A stretch of 64,000 nucleotides of DNA, from assembly GCF_001039355.2 (NCBI RefSeq), contig NW_019775880.1, positions 478,127 to 542,126 on the forward strand. Reading direction: 5' to 3'. Below the pieces are notes generated by a model. That model was not told the origin of the DNA. It saw only the letters and a list, made by a program, of their open reading frames with translations, and ran no database searches. This document shows, in pieces, positions 1 through 22,777 of this stretch. The stretch is from Lingula anatina (lineage: Eukaryota; Brachiopoda; Lingulata; Lingulida; Lingulidae). Each line of letters starts with the position of its first letter. Within the stretch, counting starts at the first letter, position 1. A program made the position numbers and the translations under genes.

Positions 1-970
1 CAGCTTTAATAGCGAATTAATTACCATTACCTTGGCTAAGGTGTCACACGCGAACTTATCACAATTAATTAAGCAGGTACGTTCAACACTAACTAAACAC
101 AATCAAGTCTTTTCAATTACCTGGATTCCTATCAGTTTTCCAAGGCAACAGGTAACTCATATTACTTTGAAATGTCCCATCACTGCTACGATATATCGTC
201 ACATTTCGCGATGCCAGTGAAGATGACATTTTGCAAAGCTGTACCACCAGATTGTTTTCACTTGGACACCAGTAATCTAACTCGCTCCGCACTTTCTTGT
301 TTACGCGAAGCCCATTGGCTGCATCGAGCCTTAACAACGACCGCTTTAATAGTCGCGTTAAAAGGACAACTATGCATAACCGTGACCTGCCGAGCCTTGA
401 ATCGGTGGGATTTATTGACAGGTGGCCTAGCGTCAAGAACGCGCGGATTTTGATTTGCGTTAACAATCGATTTATGCACAAAAATCAGTAACTTGGTAAT
501 AGACAGGAAACTATTCTGCTATTAAACTTTAATTAAAAAGAAAAACAAGTAATTTATACAAGCTTAAACAATTAATACACTGTACAATTACTGCACTTTG
601 GCAACATCCATCTAATACAATAACAGGTACAAACAAAAATAAAAACTAAACAGGAATATAGTTAAGACAAGTTAAGTTACTTGACACGATGAAGATAGGC
701 TATAGTGAAGAGGTTAGTGTCAAGTTATCTCTGAAGCTCAGGGTGGGTTAAGAAGGAATTAAGGCTATTAAAATAAAAGCATTCTCTATCTGACGTAACC
801 TTGTAATAGAACACAGAATAATATACCAGCAATTATGCCAGGCCTTTCCACGCCTGTTCAAACTTATTCCCTAGTACAGTATGTACATGTACACGTACTA
901 TGTACAACTGTATCTGTATATCTGGAAAATTTCAAAAACAAAGTAAAAAAATTTTAATCATCAAAAACTG
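1..970. other. Unassigned left-edge sequence
   Basis: The first ~490 bases are visibly richer in C+G and in CpG than the flanks, and carry several short overlapping open frames on both strands. None resembles a protein I recognise and none has convincing splice sites. This could be a promoter or first-exon region of a gene lying outside the window. From 490 to 970 the sequence is AT-rich with no recognisable feature. It lies beyond the 3' end of the RAMA-domain gene. Confidence 0.3.
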
Positions 971-1290
971 TTGCAGTTGACCCTGAATTTGATGAGAAGA
1001 GCTACAAAATAGTGTTGTGTTATTTTTTCTCCTTTCTCAGCGTTATAAGGAAAGAAATAGCCCCTTTTCCTTAATCCCTGATTTTTTTTGCTGCTGAGAA
1101 AACACTTCACCATCCTCAATCAATGATCACTGCAGTTTGCCCTGAATCTTAGGAAGAGACACAAAAATGTCCTACTTTATTGTATATTCAATCATGCTTT
1201 TTTAAAATATTTTCTCCCTTTCTGAGGTAAATCAAGGAAAAAAAGTCCTCACTATTAATTCCCACGTTTTTTGCTGCTGGGAATACACTA
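971..1290. repeat. Diverged tandem duplication, unit about 160 bp
   Basis: Two head-to-tail copies can be aligned by eye. Copy A starts near 971 (GTTGCAGTTGACCCTGAAT) and copy B near 1131 (CTGCAGTTTGCCCTGAAT). Both then run through a pyrimidine-rich TTTTCTCCTTTCT-like tract to TTTTTTGCTGCTG(A/G)GAA near 1085 and 1267. Copy B abuts the stop codon of the RAMA gene (1288-1290), so the duplication covers that gene's 3' untranslated region. Confidence 0.6.
1176..1181 (-). terminator. Candidate poly(A) signal of the RAMA-domain gene
   Basis: AATAAA on the minus strand (TTTATT on plus), about 107 nt downstream of the stop codon of the minus-strand RAMA gene. It is the nearest canonical hexamer I saw. 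Use is inferred from position only. Confidence 0.4.
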
Positions 1291-4200
1291 CCATTTATCA
1301 ATATCTGCTATCAGATCTTGGCTAAATGTAACATCTTGAAAACAGTCTGCAGTCCAGAAATCTGCTGGGAGATAAGAATCAGAGGGCAATAGCTCCTCAG
1401 TGCCAGTCAGGTAAATGGTGCACTTTCTGAGCAAATTGTGAAGACCAGGTCTTTCTTCCACATTTTCTTTTGTGCCTGGATAATATGCAGCTTGTGTATT
1501 AACAGGTACTTCAAGTGCTGGTGGAGCTTGGGAGACACTAAAATGCGGGAAAAATATGTTAAGGATGTGAGCACATGCTGGACATAAATATTACCATTTT
1601 TTTCTCTTTAAAACAGGAGGCTTCTTAAACAATTCCTCACTTAAACTTAAATAACTTAAATAATTTCAAATCTGTTACTTAGATATGTACCAGTGCCTGC
1701 TCTTGAATGTGCCAAAATTAAGGTATGATATTGCATTGTACACTTTTTTGTACACAAATTATAATATGAATACATTGTACCATCACAGACATTATAAAAT
1801 TACAATTGTGGAAAATTAACACAAAATTAAAAAAAACAATTAAAGCAGAGTACTTTTCTGAACAGTCAGTGTTCAATGTCACAGGTTGTTGGCGCGGTGG
1901 TTGAATGCTAGTGTCTGAAATTAAAAAAAAATAATAATAATAAAGAAGAATGGAAACATGTGAGATGATTGGTATCTGAAGCAATGATAAATGTTTTAAA
2001 CGATTAAAAATGAATCTTTAAGCTAAAAAAAGACATGCTTATTTCAAATATTTCTCATCATATACGAATATAAAAGAAAATTGTAAAAAAACTGACATGT
2101 TTTATAGCTCTTGTTACATTTTATAATATATAACCTTGAATAACTTCTGGTATGGGGATTTTGTAGCTGGACAATGGCTTGCTCTTGTAGAAGACCTGTG
2201 ATTTTAGAAAATATGATACTCCGAACATCACTCATATTGCATTTAAGTGTAGGGGTAAATTAGTGTCAAAAATTAAAAAAAAATCCATTTTCATCAACTA
2301 TGATTGCATAATTGTATTTTGAAGCACATATGATAATATAATATTAATAGGCACAGGAGTGCACCACTAAGACTGGGTTCCCATACTTAGATCAATCCAT
2401 CTGGATCGACCTAACTCCCTGGGGGTTCACACTAAATTGCTATCAGGTCAAGAGGCTTAAAAGTCTGTCACGCCTACCGAATCAGCTAGGGGGTAAAGAT
2501 AATTACCCCCTAACACAGGGGCGGATTTAGGCTGTCTTCTGGGTCTTCCGGAAGACGGTCAGATTTTAAAGTTAACATTGACGGGTATCCAATTTTTTCT
2601 GTCGGAAGACGGTCAAAAATGGAGGACGGATCAACAAAGATAATTTAGAAGACTGTCAGAAAATATCTCTGGATCCGCCCCTGTAAAAGCTTTACTAGAC
2701 GTGACAGGCATTTAAGCCGGGTTACGTTGATAGCAATTTATAATTAATGAGACTCGGTTACTTGACTGGCACACACAGCAATATTACACCAACTCCTCTT
2801 CCTCCTCCCCTGGAGATCACCTACCCTTTGATAGGCTGTAGACTTCCTGACTGGCACAGGCAATACAGCACTGCACCACTGGGTGGGGGTCTTAAATGTC
2901 TCCCCTCCTGCACCTTGAATCTGGCCACTGGGTAGCAGGCTAGCAACATACATCTTATTCTGTAAAGGTATAAAATTTTTTATAAATGAACTAAGCAATG
3001 TTTAATTTTTTCAAAACATTAATATATTTTCTTGAAGCCACTATTTTGGAAAAAAATATTTAATTATTTATGTGAGATATAATTCAAACATTCTTTTCTT
3101 GCAAGTGTAAATGCTACAATGAAGCTATAAATCAAAGAAAACAAAGAATGATAATTATAATTTGAGGACTTACTGAATGTTTCAAAAGCTATAAAAATTT
3201 AATGAACAAACTGTGATCAGTTTAATCAGTTGGTAGCTTACAGGCATGATGATAAACATAGAGTTTGGTTCTGGTGTAATGACATTGCTCTTTATCAGTT
3301 CCTTCAGAGTTGGAAATGCTGCTGGCTTCACAGCAGACACTGATGAAGACAATGTCACAGTTGCTGCAGTTTTTGTAGTCCCTGTTACTGTTGTATTTGT
3401 TAATTGGTATTGACTAAGCTCCTTCTTCTTATGAGGATTCAGAATCTAAGGGAAAATTACCAGATGAGAAAAAATAGCATTAATTAAAATGTACCTGTAC
3501 AACATTTCGAACAGGATATCTCAAATATGAGTATGGTTTTCACATGTCTGCAAGCAAAACCAATTCATGCCGAATTAAATGTCTGTTTCACCAATATTTT
3601 TCATTGATCCTACTGTAGTGGAAAATCTTTTGTAGCCTACTGCTTATCATGTTTCAAAAATTAGCTTGCTTTACACTGTGTCATGAAAGAAAACATACCT
3701 CAGCTGATAAAAGATAAGAGGCAGATGATTTTGAAGCCATTGGTGGTAGAATATATCCTGGAAAAAAGAACAAACTAACATGCTACCGTGGTTGTAAATG
3801 TCTTCGTTTGTTCTCAACCCACAACTAATTCATAAGATTGCAAGTTTTAAAATACTATATGGCATAAATGTATCAAAATTTAGCATTACTCTCAACCTGC
3901 GCAAGCTTCAAGGAAAAAACACCCAAAATTGAAAATATAATGCTTGAAGCTCTGTTTATGAGGAACTACTTTGGATCAGAAATCAGTTCAATTTGTGTTA
4001 ATATAATCAGTGACCAGATAGCAGTTATATACTGATTCCCGAAATACGTAGTGGCGTGTGAATGTAGCTTCAGTTCTCATTACCTGGTATTGGCATACCT
4101 GATGTGGAAGCTGTACTACAGGCCACTGAAGTGATTTGTTGTTGGACAGCAGACACTGTCACAGTGGTCGGTTGCCCTGTGCCTGCAGTCATAGTTTGCT

Positions 4201-7200
4201 TGTCACTTAGGCTTAGTCTTGACTCAGGCTGCAAAACTAAGGGTTTCCCACCAGACACTGTAGGCACTGATGAAGGCAGCTGTGCAGTTGGGGGAAACGA
4301 AGTGGTCAAGTTAACTTTGCCTGTAACTGGTGTCACAGGTGTTGGGATGGCATGGGAATTCTGTGTCCTTGCCAGTACTGCCTTTCCTTGTTCAGTTGAC
4401 AGGTATTTGGAACCATGACTACTTGAATCAGGTGCACTGCTGGTTCCAGTTGTGAAAAACCCATTGCATGGTGCCCCTATCCCTAGAGGTGTCTCACTAA
4501 AAACTATTTCAGAACTTACACTAGATGATGTACTTGTCTGCAGCATTCCCATTGGGGCAGAGTCAGCAACTGGTGCTCTACCCAAAGGGGCTATGGCAGA
4601 ATTAGAAGATAACTTATGAGAATCCATGTGGCTTGGAAAAACTGGCTTGCTACCAGGGGTAGCTCTTATTGAGGGTGAAGAAGTGTAGCTTTCTTCAAGT
4701 ATGGTGACTGCTTGAGTACCAGTGTGATGACAAGATATCAGTAAGTCTGATGGTTTAGTATGTGCCATATCATGCAATTTACCTGACATCACTTCCTCTT
4801 GTGGCTGTCTTGAATTGGGTTGTAAATAGATGACTACAGGTTCCTTAGATTTTTCCTTATTCCCTTTGCTCACATCCAGTGGGATTTCCTTCACTTTCTT
4901 CCTGACTGTTTCTAACTCATTTTCTTTGGCGCAAGTGATAGGAACACTCCTTGGCAATGACCTCTTCTGAATGGATTGAACGGCTGTTGGTTTTGGAAGA
5001 TTTCTTTTGGTTTTTCTCCATTTCATTGATATCTGTGCGTGTAACCTGAAACACTGACCAAGTTTCCTCTGTCGAATGCAGATCAATTGGATTTGTTTTT
5101 TGTACTTGTTTTTCTGCTCAGCATCATAGACTACATTCAGCTCTGCAGTGATCCTTTCCCTCTCCTGGCAGTGGGCTTTTCCAAGCTGTTTCATCACTTT
5201 GCTAATGGTGTCCAATTCCTCCTGAACAGCAGCTTAAACATTTCAAAATAAAAAAGGTCACAGACTGTTTGATAATCATAGGTAATACATCATTATGGAA
5301 AATGAAAAAATCACAAAGAGGACCTATTTATCTTTATTTATTTATTATTATTTTATTTTTTTTTTGTAAAATTGTTGTAAAATATTTCCCTTTTTTCTAC
5401 AAAGGGAGTGAAATGAGAGACTTACCCAACTTGGAATCTGAGTCCAGCGGTCCATTTCCAAGCTCTGTGAGTTTCTTTTCAATTCTGTTAAGGGCTGCCA
5501 TTTCTCTTTCATGTCTCTATGGTAAAATCATGATTTAAAAGTTGAAAAAAGCAGCCAATTAAATTTTTTTATAAAGGTATCTACACTATAGTGAACTGTC
5601 TCAGTAGAAATAGCTAACTTAATAAATATGTATATGAGTACTGGTATGTAGCACATTCTTCACTGTTACCAAACCATTTACAATATAAATATTAAAAAAG
5701 AGATTTCTATGCCTAAACAAGGCAACAAAGCTGTCAAATGTACAGCCAAAAACCAGAAAATATGATGCAAAAAATAAGTTATTTTGTCAATTTTGATGCA
5801 ATATTACGTAATGGTTAACAACAAAGCCAACACCAAATTTTAATAATTATGCACATCTGTATTTGTACATAAAAATGAAATCAATTGAAAGTAATTCCCT
5901 CCATATAGAAATTTTAAAAGGAAAACAAACAAAACCTTGTTCTAGAAAATATGATTAATTTTTTTCTGTTTCAACTTAGAAATTATGGCTGTGGCAAATA
6001 TCATGATTTACCAAGGCTCTAAGAAATCAAATACCACAGTGCCTCACCTCATTTATCAAATGCCCTACATCAATCTCCTTTGACTCACTGCTTCTACTAC
6101 TGCTCTGGCTTATTGTGTCTTCCACAATCATTGCATCCAATCTATGACCAATCTCTGTTTTAGTATCTGAGCAGCTAGCTGAATTCCTCAAATGTGTAAT
6201 CTCATTTTCAGTTTGAAGACTGTCCTCTTCGTTGAAAATTTTCTGGCCTGATTGACTAGAAGTATTTTCTTTTAAATAAATACCTCTTGCTATCTGGCTG
6301 GATGGTCGAGAAGTTTGGATAGGCGAATAATTTTTAGGTTCAAGCAAACTTTGGCTTATGTCAAGTTCACAGACATCGCTTTCTACATCTTCAATTGGCT
6401 GAGAAGTCCCTGGTACAGGAATGGTTTCATGTGATAAAACTGGTGGTTGTGAGTGGGGAAAAAATGATTCCTCAAAGTCCAAGACAGTTTCATCATCACT
6501 TTCCACATCATGCTCCCTTATCTGTTTGTCTTCACATTTTTTACATAGAGATGGTGGATTTGGTAGGTAAGGACTAAAACTTGAAACCACAGAAGCATTA
6601 GGAATGATCTCCACATCTTTGAGTGTTGCAGTGCTGTAACTTCTCACACAAAGGGAGAAAACAGTGCTTTGGGAGTCATTGGATTCCTCGTCAAGATCTT
6701 CTGGGTGTTCCTTGATGACAGCAGAGCTTTCTTGCTTATTTCCATGTTTGTTCAAATTATCTGAGTTCTGAATGTTCATAGTGACATCCCCATTGTGACA
6801 CAGTGACATCTGGTCCAGTTTAACTCTGTTTGTTTCTACCATAGTCATATCTTCTGCACTGTTCATACTACTGGTAATACATTCCTTAAAGAAATAATGA
6901 GCAATCTATTAACAATAATGAAAAATACTCTGGAAAGTATATGTGCACATGTATCTTTCATAACTGAAATGTAATTTTTTTACTAATATGTCAATAATTT
7001 AGTCACTCATTTATTGTGAGGCAGTACAATATTACTTACTTCACTGAATGCATGAATATTTTTGCATTTTAAAATGACCTACCTGTTTACCAGACATCAT
7101 CATACTAGGGATTTCTTGTGAGACAGTTTCTGTAAAGTTCACTATTTTAAAATATTTTGCATACTTCATTAAATCATAAATACACCATATCAAAGGAACT

Positions 7201-8305
7201 TTCTTTAAAAACTTGACCACCATAATGATGAAAAGAGAAGGTAAAAAAAAAAACAACAACATATATTACATTAATTGTGAGCTTTAAAATGCATCTTAAA
7301 GTAACATATTAACAATAATAATAATAATGACAGTTTGAAGTGAAGTTCAATCAGACTCACTAACTTTAAAATATGTAATTATACAGAACAATTTCATGTT
7401 ACCAGTACAGTATGTACATAATGCCGACACAGGAAACATACTAGTACCTTCATTTTGGCAGTCACTGATTTTACTCCAGAAAGATCTAAAATAAAGAATC
7501 AAATTAGGTTGTTATTACATAGAATCAACATACCAAAAAGCTGATTGTTTTCTTCAGAGGCTTCAATTATAATTATCTTTAACACCAGTTGCTGTTTTGA
7601 AATTTAAAAAAAAAAAAAAAAAAACCTAGGTGGTGACTATATACTTATTTTAATGGGAAAAAAACATCTTCTAAGTCTCAGGTTTACCTGACTAAAGTGC
7701 CATGTCTCATACACTCGAGTTTTAAATTCTCATTTTGATATTGTTCTAATTTCGATGCACTTCCAAACTCCATGCAAATTTTTGGCTGATAGAAAGGCTT
7801 TTTTTTAATCTTTTTTTTTTTTTTTTTTTGGGGGGGGGGCTCTATTTTTTCATTCTTTTCAGATTCTTAAGAGGGGAACTTTGCCCGATTTCCCTCACAT
7901 TTATCCAGTTATATTAAAACACTGTATTTTTTCCTGTGTATTTTTCCCATTTCACCTAACGACTATGGGCCAATAAAATTGCAAAATTTTAGATCTAGTT
8001 CTAAATAATAGTGTTGCTTATCAAATTTATGATAACATTTGTTCCATTAGAGAAATTTTAAGAAATGGAAATGAAAAAAAAAAAAAAAAATAGAAATCAA
8101 AATACCTGTGCCAAGTTAGAAGTTTTTAAGATGATCAGACAAAAAGTTCGGATCCCAGTCTAGAAGCAAGTGTCATAATATAGAGTCAACAAAGATATGA
8201 TAATATTAGATCTACTTACTTTGTTAACGCATTCAATACTTCACCAGAATGCAAACTCATGCCGTCGTCTGACTGGTCAGAATTCACTATTTCTTGTGTA
8301 TCCAT
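1288..8305 (-). CDS. RAMA-domain nuclear-type protein, ANKRD31-like C-terminus without ankyrin repeats (12 exons, ~1005 aa)
   Basis: Coding exons, 5' to 3' on minus: 8305-8220, 7485-7448, 7129-7083, 6884-6048, 5516-5426, 5232-4084, 3757-3699, 3445-3242, 2959-2825, 2195-2135, 1914-1854, 1537-1288. All join in phase (3018 nt). Seen: a low-complexity Ser/Glu-rich N-terminal third; a predicted coiled coil at about residues 337-430 (HEREMAALNRIEKKLTELG, then a Lys/Gln-rich helix); a Ser/Thr/Pro-rich middle; a RAMA fold at about 805-900 (FPTLKELIKSNVITP; VASLLPSGQIQ; GETFKTPTQW; VFYKSKPLSSYKIP); and an acidic, aromatic C-terminus ending DLIADIDKW. RAMA domains in animals occur in ANKRD31 (meiotic break control) and MPND, which suggests a chromatin or DNA-linked role. 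That role is inference. Here there are no ankyrin repeats. The donor after exon 10 (GTTATA) is weak; reading through it gives an earlier stop four codons on. Confidence 0.75.
2371..2745. mobile_element. Foldback element, related to the one at 39353-39613, interrupted by a second element
   Basis: The left arm starts CTGGGTTCCCATACTTAGATC and runs to GCTAGGGGGTAA. The right arm (AAAGCTTTACTAGACGTGACAGGC, then ATTTAAGCCGG) resumes after an insertion. The same arm sequences (GATCTAGGTATGGGAACCCAG, CTGCTAGGGGGTAA, AGCAGCTTCAGTAGG) form a long hairpin at 39353-39613, so the two are copies of one family. It sits in the intron between exons 9 and 10 of the RAMA gene. Confidence 0.65.
2515..2684. mobile_element. 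Nested MITE with ACAGGGGCGGAT termini
   Basis: About 170 bp bounded by ACAGGGGCGGATTTAG and CTCTGGATCCGCCCCTGT, which are inverted copies. An internal motif GGAAGACGGTCA occurs twice. Such GGGGCGGATC termini are commonly seen on hAT-like MITEs, but I could not define a clean 8-bp target duplication, so the superfamily is a guess. It splits the older foldback element, so it arrived later. Confidence 0.65.
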
Positions 8306-9618
8306 TCCTTCCGGTATGATATTTCTTACTCGTATTCCCCTAACATCAAATTTCAAACGAGTGAATTTTTTCTAGAAATAGTGAGAGGACCTAACAGGGA
8401 AACTTCCAAGTCTTTACACGTAAAAGAACTTGTAAAATGTGATAGTTGCGCTGAGGCGAATGCCCCCGGTTGTGACGGCACGGAAAAGTAGATGCGATCT
8501 TTTATTTTTTAGTTAAAAACTTGTAGTTGTCTTTATTGCAGAAAGAATATTAAAATTAAACCTATTTTTAGACCTATAATTACATTGAAAAGGAACAATT
8601 TTACATTGAACATTTTACAAGCAAGCCTGTAGCCAGCAATTTCAAAAGGGGGATTCTTTTTGTGGAAAAGTGGAACATGACAAAAATTTACCTAGAGGGG
8701 ACCTTTTCCCAACAAAAAAGGGGTTCTTTTGAACTCCCCTGGCTACAGGCCTGACAAACCCACCGTTATTAGAGGCAGCCCAATTTGAGTCACTTGCAGA
8801 ATTTTGTTTCTTTGTCATTAGGAATGCCCGTTGTAAATCTTGAATATTTTCATAACTTGAATATTCTCAGATGATAATGTGCACAAAATAATAATTATAA
8901 TGATAAATATAAATAAATAAATAAAAATTAAAAAAAAAAAAATGGATGCATTAACAACAGCAACTTAAATCAATATTTTATTTTTTCTGTAAAAGTATTC
9001 TGAGGGCCACATAAAATGTGTTACAATTGTAACATTTCCATTTTACACACAAAAATCATTATATCACAAACAGGACACATTTTAATGCTTACAGCAGCAA
9101 CACAATAAAGAGCATGCACAGCCATCAGAAGGAAAACAATAAAACAAGAAGGTCTAAGAGCAATATTCTTTGAAATGAATGCTGAAAAAAGTCCACTGGT
9201 AACAATTGTGTGTATATGGTGACTTTTTCAGCATGTAACATATTACTGAACACCGTTTTTTTCCTCAGAAATGGATGTGCAAAACTTTTATTTACTTTAA
9301 TATCTGAGGTAGTACAGAGATCATTGCAGTAAAAAAGGATGGCTGTATTATCAAGTGACAGCTGTGCAATCTACTGAATGCATACTTTTATTTTCTCTAC
9401 TTCACAGACTAAAATTGACCCATACATATTGCCTCTCTAGCTCTGATTATATTTCATATACATATATGAACTTTTTCCCCTCAACAAAACACCTTCACAA
9501 CTCAACACTGTATAGATAAACAGCTTGAACACCCTGGTATTATGTGGTTCAGAATTCAGTAATTCCAAATGTCTTTCATAGTTGTTATTATGGTTGCTGC
9601 CCATGGTGATGCACATGG
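8306..9618. other. RAMA/SANBR intergenic and SANBR 3' untranslated region
   Basis: AT-rich sequence with the MITE described separately and an A-rich tract near 8930. It probably contains the promoter of the RAMA gene (near 8306-8500, where CpG density rises) and the 3' UTR of SANBR. Minus-strand AATAAA hexamers occur near 9287, 9386 and 8978 as candidate SANBR poly(A) signals. No other coding sequence was seen. Confidence 0.4.
8623..8753. mobile_element. Short MITE, GCCTGTAGCCAG termini
   Basis: The inverted ends are AAGCCTGTAGCCAG at the left and CTGGCTACAGGCCTG at the right, enclosing about 130 bp with GGGGGATTCTTTTTG and CTTTTCCCAACAAAAAAGG. The same internal blocks recur at 30805-30945, defining a family. 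It lies just upstream of the RAMA gene's start, between that gene and the 3' end of SANBR. Confidence 0.7.
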
Positions 9619-21122
<11,504 letters not shown>

Positions 21123-21817
21123 GTTGTTGAAAAGGAGTCTGAAAAAATATACTGTACACTGTTGATTTCTGAACACCACAGATTTCATTTTAAATAACAA
21201 GGGCAGACTTAGAAAAGTGTCTTTATCTTGAAGTAGACAGATGGCATTTACTATTAAAAATGATATATAAGAAAATAAAGTTAACCATTGCATCTAGGTG
21301 GACATTGAAAGATATCAAGCTAGAGATAAATTTATCAGGCAAGTAAACATTTTGCAATACAGCTTGCCAGCACCTTAACTTCCCATGTCTGCGGGTCCCT
21401 TTCATCTCCCAGGCATGCCCCCCTCCCTCGTATGAAATACCTTAGATACTGAAACTTGGGGCTGTGCAACAGTATTGCCACACTATATAACTATATCGAT
21501 TTCCAAATATTCAATGATGTGAGTCACATCTAGTCTACATGAAATTATAGGTATTTATATTTACCAGCGTCTCGCCCAGGGCCATTGCGCCCCTTGCCTC
21601 TAAACTGCACGTTAACTTCAAGTAAAGGTGTGCTTTGGAATATATATATATATATATAATTCGAAACAAGCAGACTTGACACCGCAGCCTCATAACAAGA
21701 CGAGTCAAATCAAGACACTTAAAATTGAGCGAACTCACGACTAGCATTGCTAACTAGTTTAATTCCTTCTCAAAAGTGTAACAAATTCTTGAATATACCC
21801 CTCAGATGAATACTTAC

Positions 21818-22138
21818 GGATAAAAAACAAACGATTTTCTTGCTACCAACACTTGTTTTGTACGTTCATCGATTTCTCCCTCTTATCGAGTAACGACTCG
21901 AGCCAAACTCCTGTAAAATCTTCCCACTGAATTCTTCCAATACATAGTTGTGTAGGTATACAACATGCGAGATCTCGCGAGAAGCCGCCATATTCAAAGG
22001 TTCTGGCGTGCAGCAGTAACGTAACCCTAAAATATTTAGTTGATTCCTGTTTCAAACCAAGGGACAAGAAGAGAAAAATCGTGTGATATATATAGTAATC
22101 AGATACCATTTTATTTCCAAATATCAATTGGTCAAGAA
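21818..22138. promoter_or_regulatory. Bidirectional promoter of SANBR and CD2BP2
   Basis: The start codon of CD2BP2 (22139, plus) and the inferred noncoding first exon of SANBR (minus, donor at 21817) face away from each other across about 300 bp. Between them are TCTCGCGAGA at 21973-21982 and GCCGCCATATT at 21984-21994. The first is a known metazoan housekeeping promoter palindrome; the second matches the YY1 consensus in reverse. No TATA box is evident. CpG density is raised here relative to the flanks. Start sites are inferred, not seen. Confidence 0.7.
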
Positions 22139-22736
22139 ATGTCAAACAGAAAAGTGCGCTTTGATGAGGGTGACGCGGGCTCTCACGACCAGGAGGGTGA
22201 GAAGCAAGCCCGACGTTTTAAAGAGAAGCATACATTAGACAGTGACGAGGAGGACAATGTTGACGATGGAGACCGTCTTGATGATGAAGATATTGAAGGT
22301 ATGGGTTTACGTAAATGTAACAAGTTTTGCCTCCCTGTGTCTGTCAGATTTTGTCCTCCGGGTGTGGGATTGGAGATGACAGATACTGATATACTGTACA
22401 TAGTAAAAAGGCATTGAATGTGTTCATTATTTTTATGTTTTAATTTTGTTTTAGGCCAAGAAGAAAGGACGATTGATTTTGATGAGGGGATAAAGATCAC
22501 ACCTTTCAACATGGAGGATGAAATGGAAGAGGGCCACTTTGATAAAGAGGGCACATTCATATTCGATAAAAGAGTAAGTTAATCCAAATGGAAACGGAAA
22601 TTTGTCGCACATTGTTATTTCTCTTATTTTGCATGTTTTTCAATAATGAACTAAAGAGCCATGTACCATAACAGGATTAAAAAAAATATTGATGCTCTTT
22701 TGATGTAAAATAATCATGCAACCCATCCTCTCAGCT

Positions 22737-22777
<41 letters not shown>

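Noticed and set aside
113-481. 122-codon open frame on minus at the left edge, with overlapping frames on both strands
   Set aside because: No recognisable motif and several frames are equally open over a less AT-rich stretch, so the openness reflects composition.
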